Below are positions 1 to 8,399 of a stretch of DNA of 64,000 nt, piece after piece; the first letter of the stretch is position 1, and the number at the start of each line of letters is the position of its first letter. The notes beneath the pieces are model-generated. The model had not been told where the DNA came from. It made no database searches and saw only the letters and a program-made list of their open reading frames with translations. This DNA comes from Candidatus Synechococcus calcipolaris G9 (lineage in GTDB: Bacteria; Cyanobacteriota; Cyanobacteriia; Thermosynechococcales; Thermosynechococcaceae): the NCBI RefSeq assembly GCF_029582805.1, contig NZ_JAKKUT010000002.1, forward strand, positions 768,001 to 832,000, in the 5' to 3' direction. Position numbers and translations under genes: made by a program.

Positions 1-29
1 GGTTTAGGTTTCTACCCTCTTAGTGGAGA

Positions 30-2558
30 TTAGCTCTCGTTGGAGAGATAGGATGTGGTGGGGAGATCAATACTGACGGGTTCGACGTGCCAAATATCAC
101 GGCAGTAGTCCCGAATGGAGCGATCGCTGGAGAATTTACCCATGCGGGCTACATTCAAAATGGACATTTTCAGCCATTGACGATGGTTTTGGTAGGCTTG
201 ACCCGCCTGATCTTGGCAGTCAATATAGCTTTGATAGTCCGCCATCAGGCAATAGCGATCGCTCTGCCAAAGATTATCCAGTAGGGGCTTAAAGAGTTGG
301 CCATCGCCGTGGGAAAAATGCCCACAGCCGATCAAGTCTAGAACACCCTTAAGGGTTGGATTTCCATTGGCGTAGTCCCAGGGGCGATAGCCAGAGTGAT
401 AGAGATTTTGCACCTCCTCGGCATTGAGACCAAAGAGGAAAAAGTTTTCTGGGCGCACCTCCTCCCGGATTTCCACATTTGCCCCATCCAGGGTACCAAT
501 GGTTAGGGAGCCATTCAGGGAAAATTTCATATTCCCCGTTCCGGAGGCCTCGAATCCGGCGGTGGAAATTTGTTCTGACAGATCAGCGGCAGGATAGACC
601 CGTTGGCCAAAGGTAACATTGTAATCCGGTAAGAAAATTACCTTGAGGCGATCGGCCATGGCTGGATCTCGATTCACCACATCAGCCACGGAATTAATCA
701 GCTTAATGATCAGCTTGGCCATAAAGTAGCCCGGTGCCGCCTTGCCCCCAAAAATAAAGGTGCGGGGTTGAATATCCAAGTTGGGATTTTCTTTCAGCCG
801 TTGATACAAAGTAATAATATGCAGCACATTGAGATGCTGCCGCTTATACTCATGGATCCGTTTTACCTGAATATCAAAGAGGGAATCGGGATTGACCGTT
901 ACCCCCATTTTTTGTTTGATATAGGCCGCCAAGGTCTGTTTCCGATCCAACTTCATGGCGTGCCAGGCATCTTGGAAGCCCGTATCCGTTGCCCCAGATT
1001 CCAGTTGATGGAGCTGATCGAGATCCTTAATCCAGCCTTCACCAATGCGATCGCTCAGGAGTTTCGTTAAGGGTGGATTGCTCAAGACCATCCAACGTCG
1101 GGGCGTAACCCCATTGGTCTTATTGGTAAATTTTTCCGGGTAGATTTGGTAAAAGTCCTTGAGAACCGTTTGCTTCAGCAGTTCTGTATGGAGGGCGGCA
1201 ACCCCATTAATGGCATGGCTGCCCACACAGGCCAGGTTTGCCATGCGGACATAGCGTGCCCCGGACTCATCAATAATCGAGAGTCGGGCCAGGGGTTCAG
1301 AGTCGCCTGGGTAGCAAAGGCGCACCTGATCCAGGAACCGCTGATTAATTTCATAGATGATTTCTAAATGGCGCGGCAGCAGAGAGCCAAATAGCTCTAG
1401 GGGCCATTTTTCTAGAGCCTCCGGCAACAGGGTGTGGTTAGTGTAGGCAAAGGTTTTTTGGGTAATGTCCCAGGCCGTATCCCAATCGACGTAATGTTTG
1501 TCCACCAAGAGACGCATGAGTTCGGCCACGGCAATGGCGGGATGGGTATCGTTGAGTTGAACCACAAATTTCTCATGGAACTTGCGGAGGTCTGTTTCCT
1601 TTTGCAGGTACAGCCGGATCATGTCCTGGAGGGAACAGGAGCAGAAAAAGTATTGCTGGGAGAGGCGGAGTTCTTTCCCCTGACTTGGCTCATCGTTGGG
1701 ATAGAGTACCTTGGTGATGTTTTCCGAGGACATCTTTTCGTGGACGGCACCGTAGTAGTTGCCCGTATTGAAGGCCTGAAAATCAAAGGACTCGATCGCC
1801 TCGGCCCGCCAGAGTCGCAGCATATTTGCCGTATTCACCTTGTAGCCCAAAATGGGGGTGTCATAGGCAATGCCCTGAACGACCCGATGGGGTTCCCACT
1901 GTACCCGCAGCCGCCCTTGGTCATCGGTGTAGGTGTAGGTATGACCGCCAAACTTCACGGGCATCGAGATTTCCGGCCGGACAATTTCCCAGGGGTTGCC
2001 GTAGCGAAGCCATTTATCGGTGATCTCCACCTGCCAGCCATCCCGGATTTCTTGATCAAAAATGCCAAACTCGTAGCGAATACCATAGCCGATCGCCGGG
2101 ATTTCTAAACTCGCCAGGGAGTCCAGATAACAGGCGGCTAATCGTCCGAGGCCGCCATTGCCCAGACCCGGTTCTTCTTCTTTACCCAGTAATTCTTGCA
2201 GGTCTAACCCCAATTCAGAAATGGCCTGATTCACCTGTTCGTAAAGACCCAAATTAATCAGGTTATTGCCAAGATGGGGGCCCATTAAAAATTCGGCAGA
2301 GAGATAGCAAACGGTGCGGCTTTCCTGATCTCGATAGGTTTGGGCCGTATGCAGCCAACGGTGTAGCAGGCGATCGCGAATGGTAAACGATAATGCTAAA
2401 TAATAATCATTGAGGGTTGCAACCTCTGGAAACCGTCCCTGAAGGTAGAACAGGTTATCCATGAAGGCGCGTTTGAGGGTTTCAACACTGACACCGGTAC
2501 GATCATCTTCAACGGCAACCGTTGGGCAACCGGGCGGGATTAACGTGGCCATAACCAT
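30..2558 (-). CDS. glgP: Glycogen phosphorylase
   Basis: Releases glucose-1-phosphate from the non-reducing ends of cytoplasmic glycogen, the main carbon store of cyanobacteria. The 842-residue length matches the family. The glycine-rich loop NGGLGRLAACYLDSLAS lies near residue 133, and the PLP-lysine motif EASGTGNMKFSLNG lies in the C-terminal third, so the enzyme looks complete and active. Two ATGs six bases apart are possible starts. The second (residue 3, MATLIPPG) has the better distance from an upstream GAGG and may be the real one. It is the last gene at the left edge, transcribed leftward and apparently alone. The stop codon lies at 30-32. Confidence 0.97.
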   Translation of the reverse strand: MVMATLIPPGCPTVAVEDDRTGVSVETLKRAFMDNLFYLQGRFPEVATLNDYYLALSFTIRDRLLHRWLHTAQTYRDQESRTVCYLSAEFLMGPHLGNNLINLGLYEQVNQAISELGLDLQELLGKEEEPGLGNGGLGRLAACYLDSLASLEIPAIGYGIRYEFGIFDQEIRDGWQVEITDKWLRYGNPWEIVRPEISMPVKFGGHTYTYTDDQGRLRVQWEPHRVVQGIAYDTPILGYKVNTANMLRLWRAEAIESFDFQAFNTGNYYGAVHEKMSSENITKVLYPNDEPSQGKELRLSQQYFFCSCSLQDMIRLYLQKETDLRKFHEKFVVQLNDTHPAIAVAELMRLLVDKHYVDWDTAWDITQKTFAYTNHTLLPEALEKWPLELFGSLLPRHLEIIYEINQRFLDQVRLCYPGDSEPLARLSIIDESGARYVRMANLACVGSHAINGVAALHTELLKQTVLKDFYQIYPEKFTNKTNGVTPRRWMVLSNPPLTKLLSDRIGEGWIKDLDQLHQLESGATDTGFQDAWHAMKLDRKQTLAAYIKQKMGVTVNPDSLFDIQVKRIHEYKRQHLNVLHIITLYQRLKENPNLDIQPRTFIFGGKAAPGYFMAKLIIKLINSVADVVNRDPAMADRLKVIFLPDYNVTFGQRVYPAADLSEQISTAGFEASGTGNMKFSLNGSLTIGTLDGANVEIREEVRPENFFLFGLNAEEVQNLYHSGYRPWDYANGNPTLKGVLDLIGCGHFSHGDGQLFKPLLDNLWQSDRYCLMADYQSYIDCQDQAGQAYQNHRQWLKMSILNVARMGKFSSDRSIRDYCRDIWHVEPVSIDLPTTSYLSNES

Positions 2559-2741
2559 GATCCTCTAGTGATTCGCTGGATGCGTGGGCCACTGCAAAAA
2601 CAGGGCCAACACTATCCCTGTTCTACCTTGATTTCGTCCTGAAACGCCTAGAACTATAGAAAGTTTTTAGCTTAGATCGTCACTTAGATCTTTACCTAGG
2701 GATTCAAGAGATATTCAAGGGTTGCGAATACAGGAAGGGGA

Positions 2742-3044
2742 TTACGGATTAATGCCAGATACGGCTGCCTGGGTGTCCCGATGTTCACTGTCGGCTACGG
2801 GGCGATCGGATAATGTGTGCTTAAAACCTTCTTGGGCATTAGGTCGGAGCCGCAACCATTGGGCATAGGGTTCTGGCTTTACTAGGGTCACGGTAGTCGA
2901 TGATGCTCCTACGGACTGAGATTCTGCCCGACCAACTTGACTGTAAACCCCTTCAAGGATTGTGAGACTGATGACTGTGCCTAGACACAAATAGACGAGA
3001 AAACCTGACTTAAAAAAACCTAACCCAAGGTGAGACAAGAGCAT
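2742..3044 (-). CDS. Small membrane-anchored hypothetical protein
   Basis: I do not recognise a family for this 100-residue protein. A hydrophobic stretch at about residues 8-32 looks like an uncleaved signal anchor or signal peptide, and the rest is polar with no cysteines. The start is well supported by a near-perfect ribosome binding site, AAGGAGGTGA, about eight bases upstream of the ATG. It follows the pilus-chaperone gene on the same strand, separated by a short tandem repeat, so it may belong to the same surface-structure locus. That link is inference from position only. Confidence 0.6.
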   Translation of the reverse strand: MLLSHLGLGFFKSGFLVYLCLGTVISLTILEGVYSQVGRAESQSVGASSTTVTLVKPEPYAQWLRLRPNAQEGFKHTLSDRPVADSEHRDTQAAVSGINP

Positions 3045-3064
3045 GGCTCCTCACCTCCTTCTTT

Positions 3065-3116
3065 GTTGCAATTTAATAGAATGTCAAACTGTTGCAATGT
3101 AGTAGAACGTCAAACA
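3065..3116. repeat. Two-copy 26-bp tandem repeat
   Basis: Two adjacent 26-base units, 3065-3090 and 3091-3116, both begin GTTGCAAT and contain GTCAAAC. They match at 22 of 26 positions. They fill the gap between the chaperone stop and the following small gene. They could be a duplicated operator or simply a local duplication; no inverted symmetry is obvious within a unit. Confidence 0.75.
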
Positions 3117-3119
3117 ATT

Positions 3120-3902
3120 CTAGGGCTGAACCTGAAATTCCCCCGTCATGGGCCCCACTGGTGTGCCGTTGGGCAGGGGTAAGATAAACTCCCGTTTCAT
3201 TCCTGCCAGCATATTTTCCCCGGCGATCGCCTGGAGTTGTTCCGGGCTAAATTGAAGGATTTCACCATTTTCACCCTGCACCGCCAAAGACACCCGCCCC
3301 ATAATTTGATGACGGTTCCCACGATTGATCAATGTCACCTTGAGTTGGGTTCCACCCCTGGGATTTGCCACCGCAACGAGGGAATCAAGGCCCACATCCG
3401 CCTGGGCATTGCGAGGAGTGATGTAGACAGAACCCACATATTCAAACAGGGTTTTGATAATGACATTACGCCCCCCCTGTTGGGTTTCTATTTGCCCTAG
3501 GTTAATGGGTAATTGTTCGGCAACAATGCGATAGGTAAGTTCTTGGGGCGGATTGGGATCCCCTAACCAAGTGACCCGTACCCGTTGCCGCTCCCCAGGG
3601 TTCAAGAGAATTTGGGGTGGGTAAACAATAAATTCATCGTCGGCATTGGGATTGGTTTCTGTGCCATCTGGGGCAATGATTCGCTTCACCATGTGGATTT
3701 CTACTGCCACCGGTTGGGTTCCACTACTGACCACCTCAAAGGATTGGGTCGTGCCCCGGCCCACGGGTGCAAATGTTGTTTGCATCGGTGCTAAATGAAA
3801 GGCAGCCCCCGCTAAAACCCCCTCAATTCCCGTAAACATTAAGCCTGTAATCAAACCAGCGAGACTGCCAGCCCTTAACACAGCCCCTAAAACCGTTGTC
3901 AT
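3120..3902 (-). CDS. PapD-like periplasmic pilus chaperone
   Basis: Likely a periplasmic chaperone of the chaperone-usher family, which folds pilin subunits by donating a beta strand. It has an N-terminal hydrophobic signal region, then an immunoglobulin-like domain with FAPVGRGTTQSFEVVS, the mid-domain YPPQILLNPGERQRVRV (typical of the family's conserved arginine/proline region) and a C-terminal beta domain ending in LPNGTPVGPMTGEFQVQP. The ATG at 3902 is chosen because GGAGGA sits eight bases before it; an in-frame TTG five codons upstream overlaps this site and is less likely. It follows a pilin-like gene, but no usher gene is present in the window. Confidence 0.8.
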   Translation of the reverse strand: MTTVLGAVLRAGSLAGLITGLMFTGIEGVLAGAAFHLAPMQTTFAPVGRGTTQSFEVVSSGTQPVAVEIHMVKRIIAPDGTETNPNADDEFIVYPPQILLNPGERQRVRVTWLGDPNPPQELTYRIVAEQLPINLGQIETQQGGRNVIIKTLFEYVGSVYITPRNAQADVGLDSLVAVANPRGGTQLKVTLINRGNRHQIMGRVSLAVQGENGEILQFSPEQLQAIAGENMLAGMKREFILPLPNGTPVGPMTGEFQVQP

Positions 3903-4037
3903 GATCCTATCCTCCAAGACGTTGAGATAGGCCCGGACAAAAGATCCCTCCTTATCAGAGTTTCCATTGCCCGGGGAGAGATGAAGTCAATCCCTATCTC
4001 ACAAACTATCCATGCTCCTGATTCAACGGAAGAGCGA

Positions 4038-4583
4038 CTATTTAGCCGTCAACCGGAAGGTCAGGGTATCGGTATAATCACCGGCAGGACGACCGGCAAC
4101 CGCACTATCGGCAATGGTCACATCCACAGCCCGGTCAACCCCAGCACTGGTGGCAGCATCTGCATTGAAAGCACTGTCTTCCAACGGAGTGCTGACAAAG
4201 GTATCCGCCGTACCCCAACTGCCCGCATTGATGCTAGTCGTGCTGTTATAACGCAAGCCATAGGGCATGGTATGTTCTGTGGCACCCAGCTTAAAAACAC
4301 CACCATTCAAGGACTTAACTTGAACTGTGAAACCATCCGCCGCATTAGACTTGACATTAACCGTACCAATGGCTTGGTTGGTAACACCGGTATACCCATT
4401 AGTCAATGAAATTGTCCCATTGGAAACAGAGAAAGAGATTTGGTTCAACAGTGGATTTTCAACAGTAATTTGATCTCCACCGGTGTCCGCAGGGCTGGTA
4501 TCTGCCAACACTTTGGGCGTTAAGGATAACGCAGCTAGAATAGCAACTGGAACCAAAAATTTGCTTGTATGCCGTACTAACAT
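4038..4583 (-). CDS. Secreted pilin-like beta-rich protein
   Basis: This 181-residue protein has a clear signal peptide (basic start, hydrophobic core VPVAILAALSLTP, cleavage near VLADT). The mature part is rich in Thr, Ser, Gly and Asn with alternating hydrophobic residues and ends in DYTDTLTFRLTAK, the beta-strand tail expected of a subunit exported with a PapD-like chaperone. There are no cysteines. It lies directly upstream of the chaperone gene and is probably its client, either a major subunit or an adhesin. A strong AAGGGGG ribosome site precedes the ATG. The fold and pilin role are inferred from composition and context rather than a recognised motif. Confidence 0.65.
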   Translation of the reverse strand: MLVRHTSKFLVPVAILAALSLTPKVLADTSPADTGGDQITVENPLLNQISFSVSNGTISLTNGYTGVTNQAIGTVNVKSNAADGFTVQVKSLNGGVFKLGATEHTMPYGLRYNSTTSINAGSWGTADTFVSTPLEDSAFNADAATSAGVDRAVDVTIADSAVAGRPAGDYTDTLTFRLTAK

Positions 4584-4933
4584 TTGATTTTCCCCCTTGT
4601 GTGAGCTAAGGAATTGACAAGACCACCATTATTTTGCGTCGCGGGGTGGTACCGTGCCTCTCACAGGAGGTAGGGAATTAAGTCAAGAACCAGAAGTCAC
4701 GTTGTTTATCTAACCTTTATCTAACGGTGATTTGCTGTTTGGCTCTTCTCTACCTACATTTCTATCATCCCTCTAGAAACTGGGAGTGACTAGCGTATTT
4801 CTACCCAAAAATAATTGTTGCGTTTTGTAACACCCCCGTAGAAATCCCGATCCCTATTTCCCTAACGCGGTTCCCTGAATTCTGGCAAAATGGGGTCAAG
4901 TCTCGACCATAGTGAAAACTAAGGACTTTTTGC
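4584..4933. other. Divergent intergenic region with hairpin and direct repeat
   Basis: The 350-base gap between the leftward pilin gene and the rightward potassium transporter should hold both promoters. On the pilin side, ACCACC (4622-4627) and GGTGGT (4645-4650) can form a hairpin in the leader of the pilin mRNA. TTTATCTAAC occurs twice in tandem at about 4705-4725, a possible regulator site. AAGGA lies about eight bases before the transporter ATG. No gene is visible here. Confidence 0.45.
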
Positions 4934-6295
4934 ATGACCGTTCCCCGCACAATCTGCCTAGGCTTTCTCACCGTGATTGCGATCGGGACAGTGCTGTTGA
5001 TGTTGCCCTTCGCCACCAGTAGTGGGGAGTGGAACCAATTCATTGTCGCCCTATTCACTGCCACGTCGGCGGTCTGTGTTACGGGCCATATTGTGGTGGA
5101 TACGGCCACCTATTTTTCACCCCTAGGGCAAGTCATTATCTTGCTCCTGATTCAAGTGGGGGGACTGGGCTATATGACCGCCAACACCTTTCTCATTATC
5201 TTGCTAGGGAGAAAATTTAATCTACGGGAAAAAATTGCCATTCAACAGGCCCTCGATCGCCAGGGCATCCAAGGGGCAAGGCAATTAGTACGCTCCATTT
5301 TCGGCTTAACCCTACTCTTTGAAATCACTGGCATTATTGTGCTTTGGTTTGTTTTCCAGGGACAGTTCAGCCCCCAACAGAGCCTCTGGTTTGCCCTTTT
5401 TCATAGTATTAGTGCCTGGAATAATGCCGGATTTAGTTTATTTAGTGACAACCTAATCGGGTTTCAAATGTCTGTCCCATTAAACTTCATGATCTCTGCC
5501 CTAATTATTTTTGGTGGCATTGGCTATGAGGTAATCTTTGAATTTTATACCTGGATGAGGGAATGCCTGAAACTATGGGCGAATCCTGGTCGTCTAGCTC
5601 GAAAGGCCGCTTTAATGAACTTTAGCCTGAACTTTAAGATTGTGACGAGTACCACCGCCGTCCTTTTGATTTTAGGAACCGTTGCCTTCTTTTTTACGGA
5701 AACGCGATCGCCCCAGGAATTTGATATTTTTTCAACCAGTCAACAAATCCTTTTAGCTTGGTTTCAGTCCGTAACCGCTCGTACCGCCGGGTTCAATACC
5801 ATTGATATTGGCTCAATGGCCAATGGAGCATTAGTGATTACCATTGCCCTGATGTTCATTGGTGGGAGTCCAGGGGGAACTGCCGGTGGCATTAAAACAA
5901 CAACCCTGCGGATTTTAACGGGAATTACCAAATCGACCCTCCGCGGCAAAGAGAATGTCCTTCTCTACGAGCGTCAAGTTCCAACCTCCCTGATTCTCAA
6001 GGCGGTGGCTGTTACCGTAGGCTCCTTTTTTATGGTGATTTTATCGACGACATTTATCGCCATTTCAGAGCCAGATATTGATTTTATTAAGATTTTATTT
6101 GAGGTGGTTTCCGCCTTTGCTACGGTCGGTCTTTCCACAGGAATTACGGCAAGTTTAAGCATCATTTCTAAGGTGTTGCTAATTATTACCATGTTTGTCG
6201 GCCGGGTAGGGGTACTGCTATTGATGGGGGCAGTTATTGGCGATCCGCGGCCCACCTCTGTCCATTACCCAGAAGAAAATCTGTTGGTGGGCTAA
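4934..6295 (+). CDS. ktrB: KtrB/TrkH family potassium uptake protein
   Basis: Membrane subunit of a potassium (often sodium-dependent) uptake system of the inner membrane. The 453-residue length fits KtrB better than the longer TrkH. The four pore-loop repeats typical of the family are visible: TSAVCVTGHIVVDTATYFS, SISAWNNAGFSLFSDN, SVTARTAGFNTIDIG and SAFATVGLSTGITASLS, each with the filter glycine. GGSPGGTAGGIKTTTLR is a family hallmark. The regulatory KtrA/TrkA subunit is not adjacent and would have to be encoded elsewhere. The start ATG has AAGGA eight bases upstream. Confidence 0.92.
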   Translation: MTVPRTICLGFLTVIAIGTVLLMLPFATSSGEWNQFIVALFTATSAVCVTGHIVVDTATYFSPLGQVIILLLIQVGGLGYMTANTFLIILLGRKFNLREKIAIQQALDRQGIQGARQLVRSIFGLTLLFEITGIIVLWFVFQGQFSPQQSLWFALFHSISAWNNAGFSLFSDNLIGFQMSVPLNFMISALIIFGGIGYEVIFEFYTWMRECLKLWANPGRLARKAALMNFSLNFKIVTSTTAVLLILGTVAFFFTETRSPQEFDIFSTSQQILLAWFQSVTARTAGFNTIDIGSMANGALVITIALMFIGGSPGGTAGGIKTTTLRILTGITKSTLRGKENVLLYERQVPTSLILKAVAVTVGSFFMVILSTTFIAISEPDIDFIKILFEVVSAFATVGLSTGITASLSIISKVLLIITMFVGRVGVLLLMGAVIGDPRPTSVHYPEENLLVG

Positions 6296-6363
6296 TTGAT
6301 CCCTTGCTCCTATTGTCCCGCCCTCGAAGGTTGCCAAACCCAGGGTGATTCTTTAATTGACGG

Positions 6364-6591
6364 CTAAATTGAGCGGCGACTAGTATCCTCAGCATCCCCA
6401 CTAATATCTCTCGTCCGTTCGCTCCAACGTGTTATTAAAGTGCGTTTTGGCGGCAAACTGACGACTTTTCTTCCATCTTCTGACTGCCTTTTTTGCCAGT
6501 CTGCAAACATGGCATCTAAGTCGTAATTAAAAGACTTGGCATGTTCTTCACGAATCTTATGAATTTCATCTAGGATCTCGTCTTGCCCCAT
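6364..6591 (-). CDS. Probable antitoxin partner of the PIN toxin
   Basis: A 75-residue charged protein beginning MGQDEILDEIHKIREEHAK, a helix typical of small antitoxins found beside PIN-domain proteins in cyanobacteria. No classical DNA-binding domain is evident, so it may act mainly by binding the toxin. It lies three bases downstream of the PIN gene, and its ribosome site (GGAGA) overlaps the end of that gene, so the two are probably translated from one mRNA. The order is toxin first, the reverse of most VapBC operons. Confidence 0.65.
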   Translation of the reverse strand: MGQDEILDEIHKIREEHAKSFNYDLDAMFADWQKRQSEDGRKVVSLPPKRTLITRWSERTRDISGDAEDTSRRSI

Positions 6592-6594
6592 CGC

Positions 6595-7068
6595 TCAATC
6601 TCCTAATAATTCGTAGGGAGTGCAAATTACAGGTAGTTGGTATCCAAGATCAAAACTGATTTCTTCAAGTTTCCTTTGAATCTGGGCGTTTGCAATATGC
6701 TTACAATTCCAGGTTAGCAGGTAATCCAAGCCGTGGACGGTGGCAGCAGCAATGTGAACCGCATCGTCAGAAGCCTTAGGCGGAAGGTTGCTACGGGAAA
6801 GAAAATGGGCTGCTAAACTTTGCACAGCTTGATTGAGTTCAACTAAGGGGACTTCACTGAGAATTTCCAGCCGATTAGCCGCAATCTCAGGATCTCCCCG
6901 TGCCACCTCATCCAGGACAATTTTTGAGATATAAAGTGTGAAAACACTCCGACGAGACTGCCACCACTCCTTTGTAATTTCTATATTTGCTGCCAGAATC
7001 AGGTTTTTGGTTGATCTAGCTGTGAGATAGCCCAGAATACTGGTTTCGATATAAACAGTTTCATTCAT
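6595..7068 (-). CDS. vapC: VapC-type PIN-domain ribonuclease toxin
   Basis: This 157-residue PIN-domain protein probably cleaves RNA when freed from its antitoxin. The first catalytic acid is in VYIETSILGYLTAR (Glu in the position often held by Asp), the second in VLDEVARGD, the third in ASDDAVHIAAA, and a further conserved segment is LLTWNCKHIAN. This pattern matches the PIN branch found in many cyanobacterial toxin pairs. The ATG has only a weak ribosome site. It is cotranscribed with the small downstream gene. Confidence 0.82.
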   Translation of the reverse strand: MNETVYIETSILGYLTARSTKNLILAANIEITKEWWQSRRSVFTLYISKIVLDEVARGDPEIAANRLEILSEVPLVELNQAVQSLAAHFLSRSNLPPKASDDAVHIAAATVHGLDYLLTWNCKHIANAQIQRKLEEISFDLGYQLPVICTPYELLGD

Positions 7069-7098
7069 ATGCGGAGTATTATTTTTTGCCCTTGAAAT

Positions 7099-8385
7099 TT
7101 AGCTAACTGAATCAATTACCTGACGAATGATTTCATAGGCTGATTCCAGTTGTGCTGGGGTTATACAGTAGGGAGGCATTAGATAAATGGTGTTTCCGAG
7201 GGGGCGAATCAAAAAACCGGCCTCTAAAAAACATTGCCGTAGGCGTGGCCCCAGGGCATCAAAATAATCTCCCCCTCCCTGGGTTTGAATCTCCATGGCA
7301 GCGATCGTGCCACAGGTGCGTTGTTGGTGAACCAGGGGATGATCTCCGAGCCATTTCCCCATGAATTGCCAATGGAGGGTTTCTAGTCGTTGATAAACCT
7401 GGGGTTCTTGCTCCAATAACTCTAGGGATGTGACCCCCACAGCACAGGCCAGGGGATTGCCGGTATAGGAATGGCTATGGAAAAAGGCCTGACTGAGATC
7501 ATCTTTATAAAAGGCTTGATAAATGTCTTCTGTTGCTAAGGTGACGGCTAAGGGTAAACATCCCCCCGATAGTCCTTTGGAGAGACAGAGTAAATCGGGG
7601 GTGGTTCCTGATTTTAAGCAGGCGAAGAGTTCCCCAGTGCGGCCAAAGCCGGTCATCACTTCGTCATAGATGAGTAATAGGCCCGCTTGCCGCGATCGCC
7701 CCTCTAGGGCCTGTAAAAATTCCGGGCGACAGATCCGCATTCCCGCCGCTCCCTGGACAAGGGGTTCAATAAAAATGCCAGCATATTCCTGGCCCTGTTC
7801 GCTGAGGAAGCGATCCAAAACAGCCAATGCCTGGGCCTCTTTTTCATCTACGTGGCGATCGCCAGGATAGGTTGCCGGAAAGGGCACCATATCGAAGGGA
7901 TAGAGCAAGGGTTGGAAGGACTTCCACCAGGGAGAGCTCTGGCCCACTGCCATTGCCCCCAATGTGTCGCCATGGTAGCCCCCCTCAAAACCCAAAAACC
8001 GCGATCGCTGGGGCTGGCCACACCGTTGCCAATATTGGTAAGCCATTTTCAGGGCCACTTCTACGGCCGTTGAACCATTATCCGAAAAAAAGACCCGTGT
8101 TAAGGACTGGGGGACATGATCCAGAAGTTTCCGGGCAAGCTGCTCCGCTGGCTCATGGCTAAACCCTGTAAAAATCACATGTTCTAGCTCTTGGGCCTGC
8201 TGGTAAAGCCGCTCGGCTAAGACCGGATGACCATGGCCATGGATCGTCACCCACCAACTGGAAATACAGTCTAATATTTTGCGTCCGTCCTCCAGTTCTA
8301 AGGTAGCTCCCCTGCCCCGTCGCACCATCAAGGGTGGATCGGCGGTTTTCATTTGGGTAAAGGGCTGCCAAATCGGAGAATCCAT
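7099..8385 (-). CDS. bioA: Adenosylmethionine-8-amino-7-oxononanoate aminotransferase
   Basis: Biotin biosynthesis enzyme that transfers an amino group from S-adenosylmethionine to KAPA, giving DAPA. It is a PLP-dependent class III aminotransferase of normal length (428 residues). Visible landmarks are WQPFTQM near the start, the substrate motif ISSWWVTIHGH, the cofactor-binding GGYHGDTLGAMAVG, DEVMTGFGRTG and the PLP lysine in CLSKGLSGG. WWVTIHGH and QPFTQM point specifically to BioA. It lies 14 bases downstream of the FAH-family gene on the same strand; no other biotin genes are in the window. Confidence 0.95.
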   Translation of the reverse strand: MDSPIWQPFTQMKTADPPLMVRRGRGATLELEDGRKILDCISSWWVTIHGHGHPVLAERLYQQAQELEHVIFTGFSHEPAEQLARKLLDHVPQSLTRVFFSDNGSTAVEVALKMAYQYWQRCGQPQRSRFLGFEGGYHGDTLGAMAVGQSSPWWKSFQPLLYPFDMVPFPATYPGDRHVDEKEAQALAVLDRFLSEQGQEYAGIFIEPLVQGAAGMRICRPEFLQALEGRSRQAGLLLIYDEVMTGFGRTGELFACLKSGTTPDLLCLSKGLSGGCLPLAVTLATEDIYQAFYKDDLSQAFFHSHSYTGNPLACAVGVTSLELLEQEPQVYQRLETLHWQFMGKWLGDHPLVHQQRTCGTIAAMEIQTQGGGDYFDALGPRLRQCFLEAGFLIRPLGNTIYLMPPYCITPAQLESAYEIIRQVIDSVS

Positions 8386-8399
8386 GGTTTTCCTAAGGA

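Noticed and set aside
768-2108. Long open frames on the plus strand opposite glycogen phosphorylase
   Set aside because: They are antisense to a complete, highly conserved gene and show no family resemblance or ribosome sites.
4600-4720. Cyclic-di-GMP riboswitch upstream of the pilin-like gene
   Set aside because: GACGCAAA and a hairpin are present, but the other conserved core blocks (GCAAACC and the second helix) are missing.
4801-5109. Leftward frame of 102 codons over the potassium-transporter start
   Set aside because: It overlaps the conserved first helices of KtrB on the other strand and has no plausible start context.
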